Shown here: one piece after another, positions 48,819-58,871 of the stretch
How positions within the stretch are numbered: the stretch's first letter is position 1
Layout of the letters: every line of letters starts with the position of its first letter
Source: Rhodococcus sp. KRD162
Lineage (GTDB): Bacteria > Actinomycetota > Actinomycetes > Mycobacteriales > Mycobacteriaceae
Direction: 5' to 3'
NCBI RefSeq assembly: GCF_017168335.1
Contig: NZ_JABFAU010000013.1
Span: 302,944 to 366,943 of the forward strand
DNA: 64,000 nucleotides
Notes under the pieces: model-generated
The model's input: the letters and a program-made list of their open reading frames with translations, nothing else
Databases searched by the model: none
Told to the model about the DNA's origin: nothing
Program-made: the position numbers and the translations under genes

Positions 48819-50012
48819 GTGACGCACATCGACCTTCCCGCCGACTCGCAGTTCGGAATCGACAACCTCCCGTACGGCATCTTCAGCACGCCGGGAACGG
48901 CTCCTCGCGTCGGAGTCCGCTACGGCGAGACCGTGATCGATCTTTCCGTAGCGCTGGGCGATCCAGAATTTTCTTCTCCGAGCCTCAATACGTTCATGGC
49001 CCGAGGACGAAGCCGCTGGGTCGAGGTCCGCGAATCGATCACCGACATGCTCATCGGTGGCCAGACCCCCGCGGAAGCAATCGTGTCCGTCTCCGACGTC
49101 ACGATGCACCTGCCGTTCGAGGTGGCCGACTACGTGGACTTCTACGCCTCCGAGCACCACGCGTCCAATATTGGCCGACTCTTCCGGCCCGATGCCGAAC
49201 CGCTTCTACCGAATTGGAAGCACCTGCCCGTCGCGTATCACGGACGGGCAGGCACGGTTGTCGTCTCCGGCACCGACATTACCCGGCCTCACGGTCAACG
49301 TAAGGCTCCCGACGAGCCGTCGCCCACGTTCGGGCCGAGTCGACGACTGGACATCGAAGCCGAGATGGGCTTCGTCGTCGGTGTTCCGTCTGATGGTCCG
49401 ATTTCGCCGGATCAGTTCTCCGAGCACGTGTTCGGTGCCGTCATCGTCAACGACTGGTCGGCTCGCGACATCCAGGCCTGGGAGTACGTGCCACTCGGGC
49501 CGAACCTCGGTAAGAGTTTCGCGACGTCCATCTCGCCCTGGGTGGTGCCTTTGCTGGCGTTGGAGCACGCGCGGGTGTCGACGCCGGTGCAAGACCCCGA
49601 GCCGCTCGAGTACCTGCGCGAGTCTCGTTCCTGGGCACTCGATATCGACCTGACAGTGTCTTGGAACGGTCATGTCGTATCCCGTCCGCCCTACCGTGCG
49701 ATGTACTGGTCGCCCGCCCAGATGCTGGCCCACGAGACCGTCAACGGCGCGTCATCGCGAACGGGTGATCTGTTCGCCTCGGGGACCATCTCGGGACCCG
49801 CCAAGGATCAGCGCGGCGCGTTCATCGAATTGACCTGGGGCGGATCGGAACCCGTGCGGCTCGGCGCGCAGACCCGAACTTTCCTCGAGGACGGCGACGA
49901 TGTGGTCATCGCCGCGAGTGCGCCGGGACCTCATGGCTCTCGCATCGGCTTCGGCGAGGTGCGCGGCCGAATCGAGCAGGCCCGAGAAAGCTACTCGCGC
50001 GTTCGTCGATAG
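48819..50012 (+). CDS. fahA: Fumarylacetoacetase
   Basis: The 397-residue hydrolase cleaves fumarylacetoacetate to fumarate and acetoacetate. Typical segments are DNLPYGIFS at the N-terminus, VADYVDFYASEHHASNIGRLFRPDAEPLLPNWKHLPVAYHGRAGTVVVSGT, the metal-site Glu-rich RRLDIEAEMGFVVG, NDWSARDIQAWEYVPLGPNLGKSFATSISPWVVPL, and RTGDLFASGTISGP. The GTG at 48819 has AAGGAG eight bases upstream; the frame extends further but overlaps the preceding gene. It ends overlapping the convergent Lrp gene by 22 bases. Confidence 0.93.
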   Translation: MTHIDLPADSQFGIDNLPYGIFSTPGTAPRVGVRYGETVIDLSVALGDPEFSSPSLNTFMARGRSRWVEVRESITDMLIGGQTPAEAIVSVSDVTMHLPFEVADYVDFYASEHHASNIGRLFRPDAEPLLPNWKHLPVAYHGRAGTVVVSGTDITRPHGQRKAPDEPSPTFGPSRRLDIEAEMGFVVGVPSDGPISPDQFSEHVFGAVIVNDWSARDIQAWEYVPLGPNLGKSFATSISPWVVPLLALEHARVSTPVQDPEPLEYLRESRSWALDIDLTVSWNGHVVSRPPYRAMYWSPAQMLAHETVNGASSRTGDLFASGTISGPAKDQRGAFIELTWGGSEPVRLGAQTRTFLEDGDDVVIAASAPGPHGSRIGFGEVRGRIEQARESYSRVRR

Positions 50013-50503
50013 GCCGGTGCCTTGGGCGTTCCTTCGGACTCGGCGGTATCGAGCAACGGCATCGCTCGAAACTCGACCAATTCCGAGAGCACCACCACAC
50101 TGGTCGATCGTGCGACCGTATGAGATTGGTTGAGGACGATCAGCGTTCGCTGAAGATCGTCATGAGAAGCCGCGGCGACCCGACACAGCACATCTCCGGC
50201 CCCGGTCGTCGCGAACGCCTCCAGCACCCCGGGTATCTGCTCCAGGACGGCAACGACGTCACCGAGCGCTCCCTGGGCAATTTCCAATGTGACGAACGCC
50301 TGGACCCCGTAACCGGCTGCAGCCAAACCGATTCGAGGACGGTAGCCCCTGATGACCCCGCTGCCCTCCAGTCGTTGTAGCCGAGCAGTCACCGTCGCAC
50401 GCGCAACACCCAGCGTTCGCGACAGCTCGAGCACCCCGATTCTCGAATTCTCGTGCAGCGCGGCGAGCATCGCTCGGTCCAATTGGTCGAGAGTGAATTC
50501 CAT
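49991..50503 (-). CDS. Lrp/AsnC-family regulator next to fahA and hppD
   Basis: The 170-residue protein has an N-terminal helix-turn-helix (LDQLDRAMLAALHENSRIGVLELSRTLGVARATVTARLQRLEGSGVIRGY) and the C-terminal RAM/effector domain (VTLEIAQGALGDVVAVLEQIPGVLEAFATTGAGDVLCRVAAASHDDLQRTL). It is divergent from hppD (165 bases apart) and convergent with fahA, so it probably regulates tyrosine catabolism. A CTCTAC/GTAGAG dyad at 50521-50537, just upstream of its ATG, is a likely site. The effector may be tyrosine or a pathway acid. Confidence 0.9.
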   Translation of the reverse strand: MEFTLDQLDRAMLAALHENSRIGVLELSRTLGVARATVTARLQRLEGSGVIRGYRPRIGLAAAGYGVQAFVTLEIAQGALGDVVAVLEQIPGVLEAFATTGAGDVLCRVAAASHDDLQRTLIVLNQSHTVARSTSVVVLSELVEFRAMPLLDTAESEGTPKAPAYRRTRE

Positions 50504-50520
50504 CGTGCCCCTCTCATTTT

Positions 50521-50537
50521 CTCTACCGATCGTAGAG
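50521..50537. promoter_or_regulatory. Probable Lrp operator between the Lrp and hppD genes
   Basis: CTCTAC (50521-50526) and GTAGAG (50532-50537) flank CGATC. It lies 18 bases upstream of the Lrp start codon and 130 bases upstream of hppD, in their shared promoter region. Confidence 0.45.
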
Positions 50538-50598
50538 CAAAACCCGTCAGTACCTGCGCGATCTGTACACCCGGGCTAGTAGATACGGCGTCAATTGA

Positions 50599-51873
<1,275 letters not shown>

Positions 51874-51878
51874 CCGGG

Positions 51879-52343
51879 CTACCGAACAAGACCACCTCGG
51901 TCCTCGTCGAAGATCAGCCACGTGCGCGTCGCCCGGACTCCGTCGATCGACTGCAAGCCCTCCAGCACCACTAGCCGCAAACTCTCGTTGTCGGGGGTCC
52001 GAATGAGCACCAGCACGTCGAAATCGCCGCCCAGCAAACTGAAATGGTCGACGAATTCCATCGCTCGCAGACCCTCGGAGACGGTCCGCCAGGAATCCTG
52101 GCGGATGGACAACGCGATGAAAGCCGAGGTACCGAGTCCGGATGCCGCATGGTCGACCTGCACGGTGAATCGCTCGATCACACCAGCATCCTTCAGTCGA
52201 TCGACCCGCGTATAGGTATGGGCACGTGAGAGATTCAGCCGCTCCGCCAGCACCCGCATCGATACCCGACCGTCCGCGGTGAGCTCGGCGAGGATACGGC
52301 GATCCGTGTCGTCCAAGTGCACCCGTCGCGAGGGGTCGTCCAT
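51879..52343 (-). CDS. Lrp/AsnC-family regulator, probable BkdR
   Basis: The 154-residue protein has the helix-turn-helix DDTDRRILAELTADGRVSMRVLAERLNLSRAHTYTRVDRLKDAGVIERF and an effector domain (AFIALSIRQDSWRTVSEGLRAMEFVDHFSLLGGDFDVLVLIRTPDNESLR). It is divergent from the four-gene 2-oxoacid dehydrogenase operon (159 bases between start codons), the arrangement of bkdR in pseudomonads and mycobacteria. So it most likely controls that operon in response to branched-chain amino acids. It is convergent with hppD. Confidence 0.9.
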   Translation of the reverse strand: MDDPSRRVHLDDTDRRILAELTADGRVSMRVLAERLNLSRAHTYTRVDRLKDAGVIERFTVQVDHAASGLGTSAFIALSIRQDSWRTVSEGLRAMEFVDHFSLLGGDFDVLVLIRTPDNESLRLVVLEGLQSIDGVRATRTWLIFDEDRGGLVR

Positions 52344-52502
52344 TCGTCCGCTCCAACCCGGTAGTTACCTGCATCGATCGGACAAATTCCGCTACGACAC
52401 GGAGATCGACAGCCATATGTCTGCAATTCTACGACCAACGGACCACTTCCTCACCGAATCGGCCAGAATCGCCGTACAAGCCGAACTCAGGAGAGTGCCC
52501 CC

Positions 52503-53618
52503 ATGACGACCGTCGAGAAGGTCCCGGCAACGTCCTACCGACAATTCATGCCTGCCGAGAGTCCCGTGCAATATCTCGCACCCGACGGGACCGGCGTCGA
52601 CAGCGCCGCCCGCTACGCGCACCCGTCGAACGATCGCCTGCTCGAGATGTACCGATCGATGGTCCACGGCCGCCGATTCGACCAACAGGCAACGGCATTG
52701 ACCAAACAGGGTCGGCTCGCCGTCTACCCGTCCTCACGCGGCCAGGAGGCCTGCCAGATCGCCGCAGCGCTGTGCTTGGGCGAACAGGACTGGATGTTCC
52801 CCACGTACCGCGACTCGATGGCGCTGTCCGCGCGAGGCGTCGACCAGGTGGAGTTGCTCGGCATGCTCGCCGGCTACTGGCACTGTGGGTACGACCCGAC
52901 CGCCTACAAGGTGGCACCCCAATGCACTCCTCTGGCAACACAATTGCTGCACGCAACGGGATTCGCGTACGCCGAGGCCAAGCAGGGTCGAGACACCATC
53001 GCGCTCGCATTCTGCGGAGACGGAGCCACCAGTGAGGGCGACTTCCACGAGGCCCTGAACTTCGCCGCAGTGTTCCGCGCACCGGTCATCTTCCTGGTCC
53101 AGAACAACGGCTTCGCGATCAGCGTGCCCCTGACTCGTCAGAGCGCTGCACCATCGCTGTCGCACAAGGGGGTCGGCTACGGCATCGGGAGCGAGCAGGT
53201 CGACGGCAACGACCCGATCGCAATGATGGCCGTGATGGACGAGGCAGTGAAATACGTCCGCGCAGGCAAGGGACCGGTGGTCGTCGAGGCACACACCTAC
53301 CGCATCGACGCCCACACCAACGCAGACGACGCCACTCGCTACCGCAAAGCCGACGAGGTCCAGGGCTGGCTGGCCCGCGATCCCCTCTCCCGCCTCGATA
53401 CCTATCTCGAAGCCCAGGGAGTGCTCACCGACGAACTCCGCGAGCAGATGATCGCCTCCGCCGACGCCGATGCTGCGACGCTGCGCACCGGAATGAACGT
53501 CGAGCAGGACGTCGACCATGAAGATCTGTTCCGGTTCGTCTACTCCTCCCCCACACCCGGCCTGATCGAACAACGCAATCAGGTCGCCGCCGAGATCGCT
53601 GCAGGAGAACTGTCATGA
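52503..53618 (+). CDS. bkdA: Branched-chain 2-oxoacid dehydrogenase E1 alpha
   Basis: The 371-residue subunit is part of the thiamine-diphosphate E1 component. It shows MVHGRRFDQQATALTKQGRLAVYPSSRGQEACQIAAAL, GTGFAYAEAKQGRDTIALAFCGDGATSEGDFHEALNFAAVFRAPVIFLVQNNGFAISVPLTRQ (the ThDP motif GDGATSEGDFHEALN), and RIDAHTNADDATRYR. Pyruvate-specific E1 cannot be excluded by sequence alone, but the divergent Lrp regulator and operon order favour branched-chain substrates. An AGGAG ribosome site precedes the ATG. Its stop overlaps the E1 beta start by four bases. Confidence 0.9.
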   Translation: MTTVEKVPATSYRQFMPAESPVQYLAPDGTGVDSAARYAHPSNDRLLEMYRSMVHGRRFDQQATALTKQGRLAVYPSSRGQEACQIAAALCLGEQDWMFPTYRDSMALSARGVDQVELLGMLAGYWHCGYDPTAYKVAPQCTPLATQLLHATGFAYAEAKQGRDTIALAFCGDGATSEGDFHEALNFAAVFRAPVIFLVQNNGFAISVPLTRQSAAPSLSHKGVGYGIGSEQVDGNDPIAMMAVMDEAVKYVRAGKGPVVVEAHTYRIDAHTNADDATRYRKADEVQGWLARDPLSRLDTYLEAQGVLTDELREQMIASADADAATLRTGMNVEQDVDHEDLFRFVYSSPTPGLIEQRNQVAAEIAAGELS

Positions 53619-54619
53619 CCACGATGACCATGGCCGGAGCACTCAACGCCGCCCTGCGCGACGCGTTGACCGAGGACGAGAAGGTAGTCGTGTTCGGCGA
53701 GGACGTCGGCACGCTCGGCGGCGTCTTCCGTGTCACCGACGGCCTCACTCGCGATTTCGGCGACGATCGCTGCTTCGACACCCCGCTCGCCGAGTCGGGC
53801 ATCATCGGATTCGCGATCGGGATGGCGATGTCGGGCTACAAGCCCGTGGTCGAGATGCAGTTCGACGCCTTCGCCTACCCGGCTTTCGAGCAGATCGTGT
53901 CGCATGTGGCCAAGCTGCGCAACAGAACTCGCGGATCGCTCACCGCACCGATGGTCATTCGTATTCCGTTCGCCGGCGGCATCGGCGGCGTCGAGCACCA
54001 CTGCGATTCCTCCGAGGCCTACTACGCCCACACTCCGGGGCTGAAGATCGTCTCCCCGGCCACCGTCGCCGACGCGTACTCGATGATGCGCGACGCGATC
54101 GCGGATCCGGACCCGGTGATCTTCCTCGAACCGAAGCGGCTGTACTTCTCCAAGGAAGACATCGAGCTGACCAAGACCGAGCCGATCGGCACCGCCGTCG
54201 TGCGCCGAACCGGTTCCGAGGTCACGCTTCTCGCCTACGGACCCACCGTGTCGGTGGCCATGCAGGCCGCAGAATTCGCGGCCGAGGACGGCCGCAGCGT
54301 CGAGGTGATCGATCTGCGATCGCTGAACCCGTTCGACGACGAGACCGTCGCGGCCTCGGTCCGTAAGACGGGGCGCTGCATCGTGGTCCAAGAGGCGCAG
54401 GGCTTCGCCGGCGTCGCCGCCGAGATCGCATCACGCGTGTCCGAACGTTGCTTCCACCACCTGCACGCCCCGGTACTGCGGGTGACCGGACTCGACATCC
54501 CCTACCCCGCACCGAAACTCGAGCACTTCCACCTGCCCTCCGCCGACCGGATTCTCGACGCGATGGACCGACTGCAGTGGAACGACGCACCCGATCTGAG
54601 CAAGGCGGTCACGGCGTGA
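53615..54619 (+). CDS. bkdB: Branched-chain 2-oxoacid dehydrogenase E1 beta
   Basis: The 334-residue subunit pairs with E1 alpha to decarboxylate the 2-oxoacid and acylate the lipoyl group. Typical segments are EDEKVVVFGEDVGTLGGVFRVTDGL, FDTPLAESGIIGFAIGMAMSGYKPVVEMQFDAF, GGIGGVEHHCDSSEAYYAHTPGLKIVSP and PVIFLEPKRLYFSK, with VIDLRSLNPFD in the C-terminal transketolase-like domain. The ends overlap both neighbours by four bases, which keeps subunit synthesis balanced. Confidence 0.92.
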   Translation: MTTMTMAGALNAALRDALTEDEKVVVFGEDVGTLGGVFRVTDGLTRDFGDDRCFDTPLAESGIIGFAIGMAMSGYKPVVEMQFDAFAYPAFEQIVSHVAKLRNRTRGSLTAPMVIRIPFAGGIGGVEHHCDSSEAYYAHTPGLKIVSPATVADAYSMMRDAIADPDPVIFLEPKRLYFSKEDIELTKTEPIGTAVVRRTGSEVTLLAYGPTVSVAMQAAEFAAEDGRSVEVIDLRSLNPFDDETVAASVRKTGRCIVVQEAQGFAGVAAEIASRVSERCFHHLHAPVLRVTGLDIPYPAPKLEHFHLPSADRILDAMDRLQWNDAPDLSKAVTA

Positions 54620-55890
54620 GCATGCAGGTATTCATGCTCCCTGACCTCGGTGAAGGACTGACCGAGGCCGAGATCGTGGAGTGGAAGGTCGAGCCCGGCG
54701 ACACCGTCACCATCGATCAGGTCGTCGTCGAAGTCGAGACCGCGAAAGCGTCCGTCGAGGTGCCCTGCCCATTCGAGGGCGTAGTCGGCGAACTGCACGC
54801 CGCCGAGGGCACGTCACTGGCCGTGGGTGCGCCGCTGATCAGCATCACCGGCGGTGCCCTCGCCGACGTTCCCGCTGCCCACGAGCAATACCGCGAGGAA
54901 GAACGCGCCGGCTCCGGGAACGTGCTCATCGGCTACGGCACCGGACACGGTCCCACCGGACGCCGGAAGCGGAGTGCGGCTCCGCCGCAGTGGAGTGAAA
55001 AAGCGCCCCAGGGGGCACTTAACCGCACCACTGCGCAGCAGGTCTCAGCGCCGAAGGTGCTCTCCCCCATCGTTCGAAACATGGCGTTGCAGGGTGGGCT
55101 CGATCTGGGCAGTATCGCTACCGCGGGAAGTCACGGAGTCATCACTCGCGCGGATGTGGAGCGGGCACTCGCCAACGGCGTTCCCACGACCGATGGCGTT
55201 ACCCGAATCCCGATCACCGGTGTTCGTAAGGCGATCGCAGACAAGCTTTCTCGCAGTCGCTCGGAGATCCCCGAGGCGACCGTCTGGGTGGACGTCGACG
55301 CGACGGCTCTGCTGCAGGCCCGACGCGATCTCGATGCCTCCATCGAGGGAGTCAAGGTGACGCTGTTGGCGGTGCTGGCAAAGCTCACCATGATCGCGTT
55401 GGCGAAGTTCCCGGAGCTCAACAGCACGGTCGACACCGCAGCCGGCGAGATCCTGCGCTACGAGAACGTCGGACTCGGCATTGCAGCGCAGACCGATCGC
55501 GGACTGATGGTTCCCGTTGTCCCGCAAGCCGACAAGGCTGATCTGAAGGAACTCGCCGAGCGGCTGGGCGAGTTGACCGAACTCGCCCGAACCGGCTCCC
55601 TGCCCGCAGCCAGGCTGAGCGGCGGAACGTTCACCCTCAACAACTACGGCGTGTTCGGGGTCGACGGCTCGGCCGCGATCATCAACCATCCCGAGGCCGC
55701 GATCCTGGGCATCGGACGCATCATCGACCGCCCGTGGGTGGTCGACGGCGAAGTGGCCGTGCGCAAGGTGGCGCAGTTGTCCTTGGCCTTCGATCACCGC
55801 GTCTGCGACGGCGGAGTGGCAGGCGGTTTCCTCCGCACTGTCGCGGACTTCGTCGAGAACCCGGTCGTGGCATTGGGATCCGTCCGATGA
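54616..55890 (+). CDS. bkdC: Dihydrolipoamide acyltransferase (E2)
   Basis: The 424-residue core subunit has one lipoyl domain (residues about 1-80, lipoyl Lys in VEVETAKASVEVP), a basic linker of about 70 residues, a peripheral subunit-binding domain (LSPIVRNMALQGGLDLGSIATAGSHGVITRADVERAL), and a catalytic domain with the active-site HRVCDGG near the end. The GTG at 54616 overlaps the E1 beta stop; an ATG at 54622 is also possible. The linker has hairpin-rich DNA (54970-55015). It passes acyl groups to CoA and binds E1 and E3. Confidence 0.92.
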   Translation: MSMQVFMLPDLGEGLTEAEIVEWKVEPGDTVTIDQVVVEVETAKASVEVPCPFEGVVGELHAAEGTSLAVGAPLISITGGALADVPAAHEQYREEERAGSGNVLIGYGTGHGPTGRRKRSAAPPQWSEKAPQGALNRTTAQQVSAPKVLSPIVRNMALQGGLDLGSIATAGSHGVITRADVERALANGVPTTDGVTRIPITGVRKAIADKLSRSRSEIPEATVWVDVDATALLQARRDLDASIEGVKVTLLAVLAKLTMIALAKFPELNSTVDTAAGEILRYENVGLGIAAQTDRGLMVPVVPQADKADLKELAERLGELTELARTGSLPAARLSGGTFTLNNYGVFGVDGSAAIINHPEAAILGIGRIIDRPWVVDGEVAVRKVAQLSLAFDHRVCDGGVAGGFLRTVADFVENPVVALGSVR

Positions 55891-57254
55891 GTGATGTCGA
55901 CGTCCTCGTCCTCGGCGGCGGATCAGGTGGCTACTCGTGTGCACTGCGTGCCGAACAGCTCGGCCTGTCCGTCGCCCTGATCGAGGAGGACAAGCTCGGC
56001 GGAACGTGCCTGCATCGCGGATGTATCCCCACCAAGGCGCTGCTGCACACCGCCGAGGTTGCCGACGCGGTGCGCGGTGCGGCGCATGTCGGCGTCACCG
56101 CTTCGTTGACCGGTGTGGATATGCCCGCGGTGCTCGACTATAAAGGCAGCGTGGTCGCCGGCCTCTACTCTGGACTGCAAGGGCTGTTGAAGCGGCCTGG
56201 CATCGAGATCGTTTCCGGCAGTGGTCAGGTCGTCGGCCCTCGCACCGTCGAGGTCGACGGTCGACGCATCACCGGTGGCTCGCTGGTTCTCGCCACCGGG
56301 TCGTATTCACGCACCATCGCGGGTATCGAACTGGGACCCCGTGTGCTCACCAGTGACAGCGCACTGTCGCTGGACCGAGTTCCGGAGTCGGTCGTCGTGC
56401 TGGGCGGCGGGGTCATCGGCATCGAATTCGCCAGTATCTGGTCCTCTTTCGGCGCCGAGGTCACGGTGGTCGAGGCCCTCGATCGCATCGTGCCGGGTGA
56501 GGACGAATGGTCTTCGAAGCAGCTCACCAAGGCACTACGCAAGCGCGGCATCGACATTCGTACCGGCACCAAGGTCGAGACCGTCACCGAATCTGCCGAG
56601 GACGTCTCGGTGGCACTGTCATCCGGCGACACCCTCTCAGCCGATGTCGTGCTGGTAGCCGTCGGTCGTGGACCTCGCACCGACGGTCTCGGTCTGGCCG
56701 AGCAGGGCATCGCCACCGAACGGGGCTTCATCACCGTGGACGACAATCTGCTCACCACCGCCGACGGCGTCTATGCCGTCGGCGATATCGTGGCCGGATA
56801 TCAGTTGGCTCATCGCGGTTTCCAGCACGGCATGTTCGTCGCCGAGCACATCGCCGGACTCGCGCCCGTGCGCATCGACGGCGATCTCGTTCCGCGCGTG
56901 ACCTATTCGCACCCCGAGGTGGCCTCGGTGGGACTCACCGAGAAGGCCGCAGAGGAGAAGTTCGGCAGGGTGACGTCGGTGGTCTACGACCTCGGCGGCA
57001 ACGGCAAGAGCCGCATTCTGGCCACCGCGGGTGGTGTCAAAGTGATTCGTGCACGCGACGACGGTCCTGTCGTCGGGGTTCACCTCGTCGGCGACCGCGT
57101 GGGCGAATTGATCGGCGAAGCCCAACTCGCGGTGGCCTGGGAAGCTCTACCGTCCGAGGTCGCCGGCTTCGTGCACGCCCACCCCACCCAGAACGAGGCA
57201 CTCGGTGAAGCAATGATGGCGCTGTCGGGACGACCCTTGCACGCCCACAGCTGA
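55887..57254 (+). CDS. lpdA: Dihydrolipoyl dehydrogenase (E3)
   Basis: The 455-residue flavoprotein reoxidises the lipoyl arm with NAD+. FAD site VLVLGGGSGGYSCALRAEQLG, redox disulfide GGTCLHRGCIPTK, NAD site VVVLGGGVIGIEFASIWSSFG, and the C-terminal catalytic motif HAHPTQNEALGEA are all present. Length is normal. The ATG overlaps the E2 stop by four bases and the gene ends the operon. Dedicated to this complex or shared with pyruvate dehydrogenase; not decidable here. Confidence 0.94.
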   Translation: MSDVDVLVLGGGSGGYSCALRAEQLGLSVALIEEDKLGGTCLHRGCIPTKALLHTAEVADAVRGAAHVGVTASLTGVDMPAVLDYKGSVVAGLYSGLQGLLKRPGIEIVSGSGQVVGPRTVEVDGRRITGGSLVLATGSYSRTIAGIELGPRVLTSDSALSLDRVPESVVVLGGGVIGIEFASIWSSFGAEVTVVEALDRIVPGEDEWSSKQLTKALRKRGIDIRTGTKVETVTESAEDVSVALSSGDTLSADVVLVAVGRGPRTDGLGLAEQGIATERGFITVDDNLLTTADGVYAVGDIVAGYQLAHRGFQHGMFVAEHIAGLAPVRIDGDLVPRVTYSHPEVASVGLTEKAAEEKFGRVTSVVYDLGGNGKSRILATAGGVKVIRARDDGPVVGVHLVGDRVGELIGEAQLAVAWEALPSEVAGFVHAHPTQNEALGEAMMALSGRPLHAHS

Positions 57255-57306
57255 AAGCTGCTCGAACACAGCGGAAAGCTGCCCGAACATGTTTCGTCGC
57301 CGCCGA

Positions 57307-58551
57307 TCAGGGAGGCGGACGGTTGGGGCTCCTACTGTGCACGATCAATGTGTGTGCGGCATCGCAAACTTCGGCTGGATCGACAGTGAAGTAGTACATC
57401 CACTGTCTCAACGGTGACGTGGTGTCCTCGGTGTCGAGCGGACGTGCCACCAGCGCACAGTAGAACCGCTGGCCGATGACAGCGATGGCACCGATTCGCT
57501 CGGACGGTTGAACCAGTTCAGCGTGACGCACCCCGTCGGTGGCAGTGAACAGTTCGCGAGGCGCGTCCAGTGCTTTGACGTACGGATGTTTGCCCGCGAG
57601 CTGCTGCAACGTTCGCGCCATCTCGGCTGGGCACAAGTGGGGGTCTCGGAATGCGATGACGATCGTCAGGGTTTCGGTGGTGGTCAGCGCGAAGTCGAGC
57701 AGGTGCTCGGACAGTTCCGCGAGCAGCGAGATCGACGTCGCGTCGGTAGCGCGTTCGTCGAGAATATCGGCCAGCGATGTCTGTACGGGCGGGCGCGGTT
57801 GCACGGGAAAGAACGCCGTCGGGGAGGCATCGAGCGGGGCGGGCCGACCGAGGTGAAACCCCTGTCCGTACGCGGCACCCCATGCGATCGCTTTGTCTTT
57901 CTGCCTTTCGGTTTCGATACCCTCGGCGATGAGCGCGACGTCGAACCGGCTCGCGTACGCGAGCACGGCGAGCAGGGTTGTGAGTCTGTCGCCGGATAGA
58001 TCGTCGTCGAGCAACGATCTGTCGAGTTTGATCACCTCGGGCGAGAGTAGGGGCAGCACCACCATCGAATCGGGGTCGGCACCGACGTCGTCGAGAGCGA
58101 TGATGATGCCGCTGCGTCGCAGTTGATCGGCCGATCGCAGCAATCGTGCGGGGTCGGTGAGCAATGAGCGTTCGGCAAATTCTGCGACAGGCCGAATGCG
58201 GGGGCCACCTGCGCGAAGCAGTTCGCCGAGGCGTCGGGTCGAAGTCGACGAGTGCTCGGACGACATTGCTTCGGCCTCGACGTTGACGAACAACGTCCGC
58301 GGCGGCTGGTCGGAGGGAGAGACCTGCGTCGCCGCTGTCGTCGCCGCCGCTATGCACGCGCGATCGAGTTCCTCGGCCACACCCAGGTCACGAGCGATCT
58401 CGAAGATCCGCTCGGGCGAGGTATCCGGAAAAGCAGGCCACCTGGTGAGAGCCTCGTGTGCAACGACCAGCCCGGACCTCAGGTCGACGATGGGTTGAAA
58501 AACTGAGGTCAGCGAGCTGAAACGCTCATCGAAGCCGCTGTCGCCACTCAA
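57307..58551 (-). CDS. EAL-DICT protein, probable c-di-GMP phosphodiesterase
   Basis: The 414-residue protein has an EAL domain (about residues 15-245) with EALTRW, LFVNVEAE, EFAER, ALDDVGA, VIKLDRSLL, IAEGIET and GQGFHLGRPAPL. The metal and catalytic residues (the Glu of EAL, Asn of FVN, the Asp pair, Lys, Glu, Gln) are mostly in place, so it is probably active, although DDVG replaces the commoner DDFG. A C-terminal DICT-type sensory domain (about 265-405) follows. It has no transmembrane helix. It is divergent from the ThiF-like gene with 320 bases between them. It would lower c-di-GMP in response to a signal on the DICT domain. Confidence 0.9.
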   Translation of the reverse strand: MSGDSGFDERFSSLTSVFQPIVDLRSGLVVAHEALTRWPAFPDTSPERIFEIARDLGVAEELDRACIAAATTAATQVSPSDQPPRTLFVNVEAEAMSSEHSSTSTRRLGELLRAGGPRIRPVAEFAERSLLTDPARLLRSADQLRRSGIIIALDDVGADPDSMVVLPLLSPEVIKLDRSLLDDDLSGDRLTTLLAVLAYASRFDVALIAEGIETERQKDKAIAWGAAYGQGFHLGRPAPLDASPTAFFPVQPRPPVQTSLADILDERATDATSISLLAELSEHLLDFALTTTETLTIVIAFRDPHLCPAEMARTLQQLAGKHPYVKALDAPRELFTATDGVRHAELVQPSERIGAIAVIGQRFYCALVARPLDTEDTTSPLRQWMYYFTVDPAEVCDAAHTLIVHSRSPNRPPP

Positions 58552-58871
58552 CTGTCACCCCACGTTCTCCTCTCCGAGGCTGCACACGCGCCGAGGCTTC
58601 CCGTCATACGCGGACTGTGCCACAGCAGATCCGCCTGCGCATGCATAGTTCCGATACAGCCCGGCCGCCGGAGGGCACGGATCACGCCCTGCCCCACTGT
58701 TGGTCGAGCCCCTGATCGGCCTCGTTCGTTCCCCGGCGCGGCCGTCGCTGCCGGGCGGCCGCAGAATTCGGCAGCGATCAGTAACGTGAAGCTGTCCGGT
58801 GTCACCACCGACTGCAGGAAGCGCGCGGCGCGTCCGTCGCCGACAATCCAAAAGATTTGGAGTGCACAGCA
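58552..58871. other. Intergenic region between EAL and ThiF-like genes
   Basis: The 320-base stretch holds no convincing gene on either strand. It is the divergent promoter region. A 9-bp perfect inverted repeat (TCGCTGCCG, 58745-58753, and CGGCAGCGA, 58769-58777) lies about 95 bases before the ThiF start. I saw no GEMM-type c-di-GMP riboswitch core. Confidence 0.4.

Noticed and set aside
58552-58871. c-di-GMP riboswitch in the EAL/ThiF intergenic region
   Set aside because: I could not find the conserved GEMM core; only a 9-bp inverted repeat is visible.
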